Shown piece after piece: positions 35,001 to 43,105 of a DNA stretch of 64,000 nt. The stretch's first letter is position 1, and every line of letters starts with the position of its first letter. The stretch spans positions 806,001 to 870,000 of the forward strand of contig NZ_JARXVJ010000001.1 of NCBI RefSeq assembly GCF_029892445.1, read 5' to 3'. Source of the stretch: Chryseobacterium sp. H1D6B (GTDB lineage Bacteria; Bacteroidota; Bacteroidia; Flavobacteriales; Weeksellaceae). The position numbers and the translations under genes are program-made. The notes under the pieces were generated by a model. The model was not told the DNA's origin. It saw nothing but the letters and a program-made list of their open reading frames with translations, and did no database searches.

Positions 35001-36479
35001 ATGAACCAGACGATGATTCAGTTTTTCCATTGGTACTCAGAAGGAGAAGGAAAGCTATGGAAAGAGGCCGAAAAACAAGCAGAATATTTATCACAACTCG
35101 GAATTACATCAGTTTGGCTCCCGCCTGCATATAAAGCTTCTGGAGGCGGTTATTCTACCGGCTATGATGCTTACGACCTTTTTGACCTGGGCGAGTTTGA
35201 CCAGAAAGGAACAATTCCAACTAAATATGGAACCAAAGATGATTACCTACAAGCTGTCCAGGCTTTAAAAAAACAAAATATTCAAGTCATAGTAGATGTT
35301 GTCTTAGGTCATAAAGCCGGAGGTGATGAACTGGAAAAGTTCAAGGCCGTAAAAGTTGATGAAAACAATAGAGAAAAAGTAATCTCCGATGTGATCGAAA
35401 TACAGTCTTACACCAAGTTTACATTCCCAGGAAGAAATAAAAAGTATTCTGATTTTGAATGGAATTTCAATTGTTTCAGCGGTGTAGATTATGCTGAAGG
35501 AATGGATTCTCATATTTTCAAGATCCAGTCTGAATACGGAAACGACTGGGAGGAAATGATCGATGACGAAAAAGGAAATTATGATTATCTGATGTACAAT
35601 GATATCGAACACCGCAATCCTTTCGTACGTGAAGAGCTTAATAACTGGGCAAAATGGTATTTTGACCAGACAGATTTTGACGGAGTAAGGCTGGATGCTT
35701 TAAAACATATTTCTTTTGACTTTTATAAAGAATGGCTCACGCTGATCCGCTCCAATTCAGGAAAAAACATTTTTGCGGTCGGAGAATACTGGGCTCCCGG
35801 ACAATTGAATTTACTCCAAAAATATATCGATGTAACGGAGGGATGTATGAGCTTATTCGACAGCTCTTTACAGAATAATTTCCATACAGCGTCCAAAGAA
35901 GGCGGATCTTACGATTTAAGAAGGATTCTGGATGAAACCCTTACCCAAGCTGACCCTTTACACTCGGTAAGCCTTGTTGACAATCATGACACACAGCCTC
36001 TTCAGGATCTGGAAGCACCTGTTGATGAATGGTTTAAACCCATTGCGTATGCTTTAATCCTGCTGAGAGAAGACGGCTATCCTTGTATTTTTTATCCCGA
36101 TCTGTACGGAGCCCATTACACTGATAAAGATAAGGAAGGAAACGACCAAGAGATTTTTTTAAATAAAATTGATGGTATTGAAGAACTTTTGAAAGCGCGA
36201 AAAGAAAACGCATACGGAGCACAGAGAGATTATTTTGAAGATGCCAACTGCCTTGGATGGGTTCGGGAAGGTGATGAAAAACACAAAGGCTGCGGTGTCG
36301 TTCTAAGTAATAAAGATGCCTATAATAAACCGATGGAAATGGGAAAACAGTACGCAGGGCAGCATTTTTATGACCTCCTCGGAAGATTTGAAGAAAAAGT
36401 AATTATCGATGAAAACGGCTGGGGAAATTTCCCTGTTCCTGCCGGAAATGTAAGCGTATGGATCCCTGAGCAGGCCTGA
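35001..36479 (+). CDS. Cytoplasmic alpha-amylase (GH13)
   Basis: A 492-residue alpha-amylase without a signal peptide, so it should act on internal glucans or imported maltodextrins. MIQFFHWYSEGEGKLWKEAEKQA and SVWLPPAYKA open the barrel. VIVDVVLGHKAGGDE is region I, DFDGVRLDALKH carries the nucleophile Asp, NIFAVGEYW the acid/base Glu and SLVDNHDTQP the third Asp. The layout matches the GH13_5 subfamily of liquefying and cytoplasmic amylases. Terminator directly after. Confidence 0.93.
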   Translation: MNQTMIQFFHWYSEGEGKLWKEAEKQAEYLSQLGITSVWLPPAYKASGGGYSTGYDAYDLFDLGEFDQKGTIPTKYGTKDDYLQAVQALKKQNIQVIVDVVLGHKAGGDELEKFKAVKVDENNREKVISDVIEIQSYTKFTFPGRNKKYSDFEWNFNCFSGVDYAEGMDSHIFKIQSEYGNDWEEMIDDEKGNYDYLMYNDIEHRNPFVREELNNWAKWYFDQTDFDGVRLDALKHISFDFYKEWLTLIRSNSGKNIFAVGEYWAPGQLNLLQKYIDVTEGCMSLFDSSLQNNFHTASKEGGSYDLRRILDETLTQADPLHSVSLVDNHDTQPLQDLEAPVDEWFKPIAYALILLREDGYPCIFYPDLYGAHYTDKDKEGNDQEIFLNKIDGIEELLKARKENAYGAQRDYFEDANCLGWVREGDEKHKGCGVVLSNKDAYNKPMEMGKQYAGQHFYDLLGRFEEKVIIDENGWGNFPVPAGNVSVWIPEQA

Positions 36480-36510
36480 CGGTAGATTCCTGAAAGAATA
36501 ATAAAAAGCA

Positions 36511-36545
36511 ATATGGCCGGAAGAATTAATCTTCCGGCCATATAT
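36511..36545 (+). terminator. Probable terminator after the amylase gene
   Basis: ATATGGCCGGAAG (36511-36523) pairs exactly with CTTCCGGCCATAT (36531-36543) around a 7-nt loop. The T-run is weak, but the stem is long and lies between convergent genes. Confidence 0.7.
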
Positions 36546-36590
36546 ATTTAAAAATTGATGTTTGTAACAGCAGTCAAAAGTCTGCTGCTT

Positions 36591-36761
36591 TTAGCATTGT
36601 ATATACCGGCAGTTCCATATATCTGAGGCCCACTCGCAGCACTGATTGTCTTCGTTGGAAGTACAGCATACCCTGCGGGGGATCTCTCCTGCTTTTATAC
36701 TTTTAAGTTTTTGCCGGCCGAGCTTTTGAACGCGGTGCTGTGATAAAGTATGATTTTTCAT
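36591..36761 (-). CDS. 56-residue six-cysteine peptide with bacteriocin-type leader
   Basis: A small gene starting at the ATG at 36761. The leader reads VQKLGRQKLKSIKAG (residues 11-25), the same L-x-R-x-x-L-K-x-x-x-A-G pattern as the next two peptides upstream and as the leaders of Bacteroidota natural-product precursors, whose usual cleavage point is after the Gly. The putative core (26-56) has six cysteines (32, 33, 41, 42, 51, 56), enough for three disulfides or a thioether network. A core such as CCTSNEDNQCCEW looks like a knottin-like toxin. It lies 24 bp downstream of the next peptide gene on the same strand. Confidence 0.65.
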   Translation of the reverse strand: MKNHTLSQHRVQKLGRQKLKSIKAGEIPRRVCCTSNEDNQCCEWASDIWNCRYIQC

Positions 36762-36785
36762 TTTAATTTTTTTAATTATTAAGGT

Positions 36786-37073
36786 TTAATCGCTGAAACA
36801 GTAATTGGGACATGCGTCTGAAGTCACATAAGAGTAAGTCCCGCAATAGCAGGTGTGCGTTGAACCTGCTCCTCCGCCGCCTATACCTCCGCCTCCGCCT
36901 CCGGAAGGATTATAAGGTACACATTTTCCATTATCACAGATATCACCCGCACCGCAACCGCCTTCTCCAGGACCGCCTCCTGAAAAGCAGTAAGCAGGCT
37001 CTCCAGGAGATCCAGCCAGTAGATTTTTCAGCGTATCTCTACTCAACTCGTTCCATTTAAATTTTGTATTCAT
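36786..37073 (-). CDS. Cys- and Gly-rich peptide with bacteriocin-type leader
   Basis: A 95-residue precursor. The leader WNELSRDTLKNLLAG (7-21) matches those of both neighbours. The core has eight cysteines (29, 40, 46, 51, 75, 77, 88, 92) in two groups separated by a Gly-rich linker (SGGGGGGIGGGGAG). The first group, GAGDICDNGKCVPY, looks like a small disulfide hairpin. No modification enzyme or dedicated exporter is visible nearby. The Gly codons make a local GC-rich patch unlike the surrounding AT-rich DNA. Secretion and antibacterial action are inferred from leader type only. Confidence 0.75.
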   Translation of the reverse strand: MNTKFKWNELSRDTLKNLLAGSPGEPAYCFSGGGPGEGGCGAGDICDNGKCVPYNPSGGGGGGIGGGGAGSTHTCYCGTYSYVTSDACPNYCFSD

Positions 37074-37178
37074 GATCGTTTAATTTGGTATTCATATTAA
37101 TTATCGAGATTCTGTAAAATACAATATCCCGCCAGGATATGTATAAAGCGTATTTCCGAAGAATACTGTTTTTTGATC

Positions 37179-37427
37179 TTATGTTGTTTGTTCAGGATCA
37201 GGACCGGCTATTCCGCCTCCGCCGCCACCTGTACCTCCGCCGCCCGGGCCGTTACCTCCTCCAGTTCCGCCGCCGCTTCCGACAAACTCACATCCATACA
37301 ATCCACACACAAGGGGATAAAGACATTCTTCTCCTCTAGCATATACATTCGTACAGCCGTCACTGCCTGCTAATACTCTTTTTAGAGCTTCTCTGTTCAA
37401 TTGTTTCAGAAAAAGTTTTGTTTTCAT
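37179..37427 (-). CDS. Gly-rich peptide with bacteriocin-type leader
   Basis: An 82-residue precursor from the ATG at 37427 (MKTKLFLKQLNREALKRVLAG); the frame is open upstream to 37538 but that part is not leader-like. The leader LKQLNREALKRVLAG matches the other two. The core has four cysteines (25, 35, 41, 46) followed by a Gly-rich tail (50-73) and the end AGPDPEQTT. A -7 box (TATATTTG on the minus strand) is at 37455-37462. It is the first gene of the probable three-gene transcript. Confidence 0.75.
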   Translation of the reverse strand: MKTKLFLKQLNREALKRVLAGSDGCTNVYARGEECLYPLVCGLYGCEFVGSGGGTGGGNGPGGGGTGGGGGGIAGPDPEQTT

Positions 37428-37454
37428 ATTGTTATATTTTAAGACTTGGTTAAT

Positions 37455-37462
37455 CAAATATA
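37455..37462 (-). promoter_or_regulatory. -7 box upstream of the peptide genes
   Basis: Read on the minus strand the sequence is TATATTTG, an exact TAnnTTTG, 27 nt before the first peptide start codon. No TTG is at the ideal spacing, so the promoter is only partly supported. Confidence 0.4.
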
Positions 37463-37691
37463 ACAAAATAACAACAATATAATTAAATAAAACACAATAA
37501 AACCACCAATACAAACAAAGAAAACACATTTGACACAAACTTTATAACCTACTTAAAAAGTTCTGATAAAGAATTATTTTACGGAAAAGAAAAGTGGGAT
37601 TTTTAAGCTCTAACGAGCGAATATGAGAAAGATGTCCACTATAAACGCAGCTCATTAATTACATTTATGTTATCCGTATTCAGGCTTACAA

Positions 37692-39035
37692 TTAAATTTT
37701 TCGGAGTTCTAGAATTTCCGGCTTTTCAGATTGATCAGATATTTTTCCATTCCGGGCAAATTCTGCCCAGAGTGCCCTTAATTTTTTCCCATTTTCATGA
37801 ATGTATTCCCATGGAATATTTTTCAAAAGTTCTGCAGATCTCCATGCTTCCTTATTTTCAAAAATAAGAGGCAAGTCAATGCAGTGTGCTGCACCGATTG
37901 TATTATTTAGGGTTGAATAAATTCTAAACAGATAAGCATTCCCACCGGCATGAGCATAATTCCGGGCAAAAAGCGCTGCAGGTTTGCCATAAATCATTTC
38001 AGTACTCAACTGAACCAATTTGTTTATGATCTTCCGCCCGAAACCTTTGCTAAAATATGTGTTCAATACTTCAGAAGTTTTTAGATAAAATGCGGTTTCA
38101 TTATCATTCATTCCAATTAAGACATCATATTTACCAGCACTTTTATTCCATCTTTCGACAGCTTCATTTTCCTGGCATAATGGAGGAAAACCATACTGCA
38201 GTCCAAAGGGCATTGCTGCCTTTAATCCATATTTTATAACAGAAGGAACAAGTTTTTTGTACTCACCCATCATTTTTAAAACATCGGTTTCATCTTTTAT
38301 ATATTCTGTTTTTCTGAGAAATGATGCAGCCATTTTCCGCCGGTGATAACGAAGCCCCAAAGGCGCACTTTGAATAATCACTCTGTTGAATAAATGTTCA
38401 ACACCGTCAGCAATCATTAAATGAGCTATGGCATCTCCACCCGAAGACTGTCCGAAAAGGGTGATATTTCCTGCATCTCCCCCAAAATTTTCTATATAAG
38501 TTTTAATCCATTTTAATGCCTCTATAATATCAAATAACCCGAGATTGGGAGGCCTGCTGGTATCTCCGCCTAAAAATCCGAACAGTCCTAAACGATACGA
38601 AACGGAAACAACCATAATACGCTGTTCCTTTACCCATACACTTGGATCAGAAGTAGGAAGGTCACCGCATCCGATTTCATGGGAACCGCCGTGAATCCAA
38701 ACTACAACAGGAAGTTTTTCATTTTCTATAAAGTCATCAGGACGGGTTATTGATAAATATTGTGTTGATTCATCTGCCTCAAAACTTTCAAGGTGAGTGG
38801 GTCCTATCATTCTTTCGAGAAGAGGGCTTATAGCCTGGGGACAGACCGGAGTTTTATTTGGAAAAATAATTTCTGAAACTGACGGTTTTACAGGTACAGG
38901 CAATTGAAACCTTTCGGAATATGCATAACGAATACTTCTGGCTTTAATAACCCCGTTTTCTTTTAATGCTATTATTTTTCCAAAAGGTGTCTGAAAAATA
39001 AATGTACCGATATTTTGTTGTGATTTCATTTTCAA
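37692..39035 (-). CDS. Type B carboxylesterase/lipase family protein
   Basis: A 447-residue esterase without a clear signal peptide. VVVWIHGGSHEIGCGD is the oxyanion-hole block, GNITLFGQSSGGDAIAHLM carries the nucleophile Ser, NDNETAFYL the acidic residue and GAAHCIDLPLIF the catalytic His. The order and spacing are those of the COesterase family. The protein is shorter than typical members (about 500) because the N-terminal part is reduced. Substrate unknown. It lies 68 bp downstream of the AraC gene on the same strand and may be co-transcribed. Confidence 0.9.
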   Translation of the reverse strand: MKMKSQQNIGTFIFQTPFGKIIALKENGVIKARSIRYAYSERFQLPVPVKPSVSEIIFPNKTPVCPQAISPLLERMIGPTHLESFEADESTQYLSITRPDDFIENEKLPVVVWIHGGSHEIGCGDLPTSDPSVWVKEQRIMVVSVSYRLGLFGFLGGDTSRPPNLGLFDIIEALKWIKTYIENFGGDAGNITLFGQSSGGDAIAHLMIADGVEHLFNRVIIQSAPLGLRYHRRKMAASFLRKTEYIKDETDVLKMMGEYKKLVPSVIKYGLKAAMPFGLQYGFPPLCQENEAVERWNKSAGKYDVLIGMNDNETAFYLKTSEVLNTYFSKGFGRKIINKLVQLSTEMIYGKPAALFARNYAHAGGNAYLFRIYSTLNNTIGAAHCIDLPLIFENKEAWRSAELLKNIPWEYIHENGKKLRALWAEFARNGKISDQSEKPEILELRKI

Positions 39036-39103
39036 AACAGCAATAACTCTTACTTAAAGTTAAGGTTGTTTTTTCAAAAAATAAAATTATTTCCGGGGAA
39101 ATT

Positions 39104-40006
39104 TTAATTCATTGTTTTGTATTCACTCGGGGAAACTCCTACTTTACTTTTGAATAACCGTGTAAAATGCTGTGGATATTTAAACCCTAGATCGTAAGAG
39201 ATTTCACTGATAGATTTTTCAGGATTAAAGATCTGTTCTTTAGCAACTTCTATCAATTTATTATGAATGAATTCCTGCGCAGAAATTCCCAGTTCTTTTT
39301 TTATTAAATCCCCGAAATAATTCGCCGAAAGATTAAGTTGATCCGCAAAATAGTTCACCATCGGGAATCCAACATTTTTAGGTTTATCAGATTTTAAATA
39401 ATTATCCAACAGGTTTTCAAATTTCCCGATAAATCCCTGATTGATGTGATCTCTGGTAATAAACTGGCGGTCGTAAAAACGCATACAGTAATTTAAAAAA
39501 AGTTCTATATTATTTACAATTAAAGATTTGCTGTGTTTATCAATGGACTGCTCCAGTTCAAGTTTAATATTTGAGAAGCATTCAAGAACAATTTCTCTTT
39601 CTTTTTCAGAGAGATGCAGGGCTTCATGTACATCGTAGGAGAAAAATGTATAATCGTTAATATTCTTACCCAAATTGGTTCCTTTAATAAGATCCGGATG
39701 AAAGAGTAACGCAAAACCTGCAGGCTGAATATGTTTTTCTTTGTTGTAAATTCCATAGGTCTGGCCGGGTGCAATGAAAACCAATGTTCCTTCCTGATAG
39801 TCATAGCTGTTTTTCCCATAAAGCATATCTCCGCACATGACATCCTTCAAAAAAATGGTGTAAAAACCAAACGTTCTTCTGTGCTGGCAGATAGGATCAG
39901 ATTTTGAAAAATCAACTACACTTACCAGTGGGTGCAGGGTTTCTTGATTGGCCATTTTATTATATTCCGAAACGCTGTTATAGATTTCAACCTCTTGATT
40001 TTCCAT
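39104..40006 (-). CDS. AraC-family transcriptional regulator
   Basis: A 300-residue regulator. The N-terminal half (about 20-150) is a cupin-like sensor with GTLVFIAPGQTYGI. The C-terminal 100 residues are two HTH motifs: MVNYFADQLNLSANYFGDLIKKELG and then ISEISYDLGFKYPQHFTRLFKSKVGVSPSEY. It is divergent from a cupin protein and an alcohol dehydrogenase, with 131 bp between the starts, which are its most likely targets. Divergent AraC/oxidoreductase pairs commonly respond to aldehydes or related signals. Confidence 0.93.
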   Translation of the reverse strand: MENQEVEIYNSVSEYNKMANQETLHPLVSVVDFSKSDPICQHRRTFGFYTIFLKDVMCGDMLYGKNSYDYQEGTLVFIAPGQTYGIYNKEKHIQPAGFALLFHPDLIKGTNLGKNINDYTFFSYDVHEALHLSEKEREIVLECFSNIKLELEQSIDKHSKSLIVNNIELFLNYCMRFYDRQFITRDHINQGFIGKFENLLDNYLKSDKPKNVGFPMVNYFADQLNLSANYFGDLIKKELGISAQEFIHNKLIEVAKEQIFNPEKSISEISYDLGFKYPQHFTRLFKSKVGVSPSEYKTMN

Positions 40007-40137
40007 GAAGTATATTTTTATTGATATTCAAAATTACCACTTTCTTTCGTACCTTTTATTCTGTCGGTAAAATTGGTACATCTTTCTGTAATTTATATAA
40101 GTGCTGTTAATTTAAAAGTATCGACTTTTGTACCGTT

Positions 40138-40545
40138 ATGGAAACATTCGAAAACAAAAATATTTTTCCGAAAGGAGAAAAAGCACCTTCTGAATATTTT
40201 TCTGGAGGAACTGCCTGGGTACAGATCATAAAACCCAATAATGATGAGCTGAACTGCCAGATCGGCAACGTGATTTTTGAGCCGGGATGCAGAAATAACT
40301 GGCATACTCATGGCGGCGGACAGATTTTAATTGTAACTTCAGGAACCGGATTTTTTCAGGAAAAAGGAAAACCTGTACAAATATTAAATCCGGGAGATGT
40401 TGTAAATATACTTCCCAACGTAATTCACTGGCATGGTGCCAGCCCGGAAAGTGAGTTTACCCATCTCGCCATCAGTACGAATACCCAAAATGGAATTGTA
40501 GAATGGATGGAACCAGTAACAGACGAAGAGTATAACAACTTATAA
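40138..40545 (+). CDS. Single-domain cupin protein
   Basis: A 135-residue cupin. NWHTHGGGQILIV supplies metal ligands His56, His58 and Gln62, and PNVIHWHG the fourth, His97. These are the standard cupin motif 1 and motif 2. Related proteins occur with carboxymuconolactone decarboxylases and aldehyde-linked operons. It lies 17 bp upstream of the alcohol dehydrogenase gene and is probably co-transcribed, under the divergent AraC regulator. Confidence 0.9.
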   Translation: METFENKNIFPKGEKAPSEYFSGGTAWVQIIKPNNDELNCQIGNVIFEPGCRNNWHTHGGGQILIVTSGTGFFQEKGKPVQILNPGDVVNILPNVIHWHGASPESEFTHLAISTNTQNGIVEWMEPVTDEEYNNL

Positions 40546-40562
40546 CTTAAATAAAAAATCAA

Positions 40563-41615
40563 ATGAGCACATTCTCAGTAAAAGCTTTCGGAACAGAGTC
40601 TAAGGAAGCAGGCTTAAAAGAAATGAGTATTGAAAGAAGAGATACCACTCCACAGGATGTAGAAATAGAAATTCTATACTGCGGAGTATGCCACTCAGAC
40701 CTTCATACAGCAAGAAATGACTGGGGCGGAACTAAATATCCTGCAGTTCCGGGTCATGAAATTGTAGGCAGAATTACAAAAATCGGAAATGAAGTAACCA
40801 AGTTTAAGGTGGGTGATCTTGCGGCAGTAGGCTGTTTAGTTGATTCTTGCGGAACTTGTGAAAGCTGTAAAAAAGATTTAGAGCAGTACTGCTTAAATGG
40901 GTTTACAGGAACTTATAATGGTAATGATAAACATTTGGGAGGCCATACTTTTGGAGGATATTCTGAAAAAGTAGTGGTAGACGAAAGTTTCGTTTTAAGA
41001 GTCCCTGAAAATTTAGATCTGGCTGCTGTAGCACCGCTTCTTTGTGCTGGAATTACTACTTGGTCTCCATTGAGACACTGGAACGTTGGTCCAGATTCTA
41101 AAGTGGCAGTTGTAGGGTTAGGAGGACTTGGGCATATGGCGATTAAGCTGGCTAAAGGTTTAGGAGCAGAAGTTACTTTATTCTCCAGAACTCCGGGAAA
41201 AACAGAAGATGCAAAACAATTAGGTGCTGATCACGTGGTTATTTCTACAGATGAAGAGCACATGAACTCTGTAAAAGGAAAATTCGATGTCATTATTGAC
41301 ACTGTTCCTTATGTACATGATGTGAATCCTTATGTTGCTACTTTAAATATCAGCGGAACTCTTGTTTTAGTAGGATATTTAGGTGGTTTGGAGCCTATTT
41401 TAAATACTGTTCCTATGATCATGGGAAGAAGATCTGTAGCCGCTTCTTTAATCGGGGGTATTGCTGAGACTCAGGAAATGCTAGATTTCTGCGGAGAACA
41501 TAATATCGTTTCTGAAATTGAAATGATAAAAATGGGAGAAATTAATGAAGCCTATGAAAGAATGCTGAAAAGCGATGTAAGATACCGTTTCGTGATTGAT
41601 ATGAAATCTTTGTAA
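40563..41615 (+). CDS. Zinc-dependent NAD(P)-linked alcohol dehydrogenase
   Basis: A 350-residue medium-chain dehydrogenase, oxidising alcohols or reducing aldehydes. YCGVCHSDLHTARNDWG and VPGHEIVGRI are the catalytic zinc site. DSCGTCESCKKDLEQYC supplies the four structural-zinc cysteines. VAVVGLGGLGHMAIKLA is the dinucleotide fold. CNGxTGTYNG-type spacing after the structural site fits the cinnamyl-alcohol-dehydrogenase/YahK group, usually NADPH-dependent. It is the second gene of the cupin operon and is followed by a terminator. Confidence 0.93.
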   Translation: MSTFSVKAFGTESKEAGLKEMSIERRDTTPQDVEIEILYCGVCHSDLHTARNDWGGTKYPAVPGHEIVGRITKIGNEVTKFKVGDLAAVGCLVDSCGTCESCKKDLEQYCLNGFTGTYNGNDKHLGGHTFGGYSEKVVVDESFVLRVPENLDLAAVAPLLCAGITTWSPLRHWNVGPDSKVAVVGLGGLGHMAIKLAKGLGAEVTLFSRTPGKTEDAKQLGADHVVISTDEEHMNSVKGKFDVIIDTVPYVHDVNPYVATLNISGTLVLVGYLGGLEPILNTVPMIMGRRSVAASLIGGIAETQEMLDFCGEHNIVSEIEMIKMGEINEAYERMLKSDVRYRFVIDMKSL

Positions 41616-41640
41616 AATTTTCTAAGAATTTAAATAAGAA

Positions 41641-41671
41641 AAGACTCTTCAAAAGTGAAGGGTCTTTTTTA
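41641..41671. terminator. Bidirectional terminator
   Basis: AAGACTCTTC (41641-41650) pairs with GAAGGGTCTT (41657-41666, one G-U pair) followed by T-run on the plus strand. It lies between the convergent dehydrogenase and HxlR genes. Confidence 0.8.
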
Positions 41672-41675
41672 TGTT

Positions 41676-42044
41676 TTATACTGTCTGATACGTTTTTTTC
41701 ATATCCTGGAAAGCCCATTCTGCCATAGCATCAATTACCGTTCCCAGCTCACTCCCTGCCTCGCTTAATGTATAAGTAACATGTGGCGGTACGACCGGTT
41801 TTGCTGTTCTGATGATCAATCCATCCGCTTCCAGCTGTTTAAGATGCTGGATCAGCATTTTTTCTGTCACCTCTGGAATTGCTCTTTTAAGTTCACTGTA
41901 TCTTTTCTCCCCTGTTGAAAGATTAAACAAAATAATAGGTTTCCAAAAACCTCCTATCTTTCCCATCACATACATTACAGGGCACTGGTCTAATATCTCC
42001 TTTCTGTTCTTCTGAATCGTAGAACTTTCTTTAATTGCTGTCAT
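41676..42044 (-). CDS. HxlR-family winged-helix regulator
   Basis: A 122-residue regulator from the ATG at 42044 (MTAIKESSTIQKN); the open frame extends upstream through the operator but is not family-like. CPVMYVMGKIGGFWKPIILFNLSTGEKRYSELKRAI is the HxlR domain start, including the Cys often used for redox or electrophile sensing. EKMLIQHLKQLEADGLI is the recognition helix region. It is divergent from an NmrA-like reductase gene with a strong operator between, so it probably represses that gene until a quinone or aldehyde reacts with the Cys. Confidence 0.95.
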   Translation of the reverse strand: MTAIKESSTIQKNRKEILDQCPVMYVMGKIGGFWKPIILFNLSTGEKRYSELKRAIPEVTEKMLIQHLKQLEADGLIIRTAKPVVPPHVTYTLSEAGSELGTVIDAMAEWAFQDMKKTYQTV

Positions 42045-42063
42045 GATACATACTTTAGGGTAA

Positions 42064-42098
42064 GTACTTGTATAAAAGTAAGTACAAATATACCTTTG
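42064..42098 (+). promoter_or_regulatory. HxlR-type operator overlapping a promoter
   Basis: GTACTT (42064-42069), a 10-nt spacer and AAGTAC (42080-42085) form an exact inverted repeat of the kind bound by HxlR/YodB regulators. It overlaps a complete promoter, TTG (42068-42070), 20 nt, TACCTTTG (42091-42098). The -33 element is inside the operator, so bound repressor should block the reductase promoter. Confidence 0.8.
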
Positions 42099-42123
42099 TA
42101 TTAAGATATAAACAACTATTATT

Positions 42124-43002
42124 ATGAAAATTATTGTAACAGGTTCTCTAGGGAACACAGCAAAACCACTGGCACAGCAATTAATTGCAGAAGGACATGA
42201 AATTACCATAATCAGCAGCAGTGATTCTAAAAAAACTGAGATCGAATCTTTAGGAGCAAAAGCGGCCATCGGTTCTATTAATGATTTAGATTTTCTTACA
42301 AAAACATTTGAAGGAGCAGACGCTGTATTTGCAATGACTCCGCCAAACATGGGTGAGGATAACATCATTGAAAATACAGTCAATGCAGGAAAAAATTATG
42401 CTGAAGCTGTAAAAAAAACAGGTGTAAAACGAATGGTCATGTTAAGCAGCGTAGGTGCAGATTCTCCTGTTGACAACGGCCCTATTGCGGGACTTCACCA
42501 TATAGAAAAATTATATAATGAACTGGAAAATACTTCTGTCACTTTCCTAAGAGCAGGCTATTTTTATATTAATTTCTTTAATGATATTCCATTGATTAAA
42601 AATGCCGGAATTATCGGCGGGAATTATTCAGGAAACATCAATATCCCATTGGTTCATCCTAATGATATTGCTAAAGCGGCAGCGGAAGAGCTGGTAAAAA
42701 ATTCAACTGGTAAAAGTGTACGATATATTGTAAGCGATACACGTAAAGCATCTGATTTTGCATCAGTTTTAGGGGCTGCAATCGGGAATCCAGAGCTTCC
42801 TTGGGTGGAATTCACAGATGAACAGTCTTTAGACGGAATGAAACAGGCAGGTCTTCCTGAAGAAATGGCTCATTTGTACGTTGAAATGGGTAAAGGAATT
42901 AGAACAGGTGTTGTTCAGGCCGATTTTATTGAGCATGGATCACCCGTTGACGGTAAAATTAAACTAGAGGAATTTGCTAAAGAGTTTGCTTCTCAATATT
43001 AA
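42124..43002 (+). CDS. NmrA-like NAD(P)-binding reductase
   Basis: A 292-residue protein of the atypical short-chain dehydrogenase family. KIIVTGSLGNTAKPLAQQLI is the nucleotide-binding Gly-rich loop. MVMLSSVGADS is the central strand and LRAGYFYINFF the substrate-side block. The YxxxK pair of classical dehydrogenases is not evident, as in NmrA and QorB types. It probably reduces quinones or related compounds, or senses NAD(P)H. It is under the divergent HxlR regulator and followed by a strong terminator. Confidence 0.9.
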   Translation: MKIIVTGSLGNTAKPLAQQLIAEGHEITIISSSDSKKTEIESLGAKAAIGSINDLDFLTKTFEGADAVFAMTPPNMGEDNIIENTVNAGKNYAEAVKKTGVKRMVMLSSVGADSPVDNGPIAGLHHIEKLYNELENTSVTFLRAGYFYINFFNDIPLIKNAGIIGGNYSGNINIPLVHPNDIAKAAAEELVKNSTGKSVRYIVSDTRKASDFASVLGAAIGNPELPWVEFTDEQSLDGMKQAGLPEEMAHLYVEMGKGIRTGVVQADFIEHGSPVDGKIKLEEFAKEFASQY

Positions 43003-43053
43003 TTTTTTTGTTTCCCAGGGCGACATCATTTATCAATTTAAATTTTCTATAAA

Positions 43054-43090
43054 AAAGTTTCGGCGCACCAAAGGTGCGCCGAAACTTTAT
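43054..43090. terminator. Strong bidirectional terminator
   Basis: A perfect 16-bp stem (AAAGTTTCGGCGCACC at 43054-43069 with 43073-43088) around AAA. It lies between convergent genes, with flanking A and T runs. Confidence 0.9.
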
Positions 43091-43105
43091 CTAAACTTTT
43101 TTAAT

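Noticed and set aside
36812..37373. Arg- and Leu-rich plus-strand frames over the peptide genes
   Set aside because: They are antisense shadows of Gly-codon runs; the minus-strand frames have matching leaders and starts.
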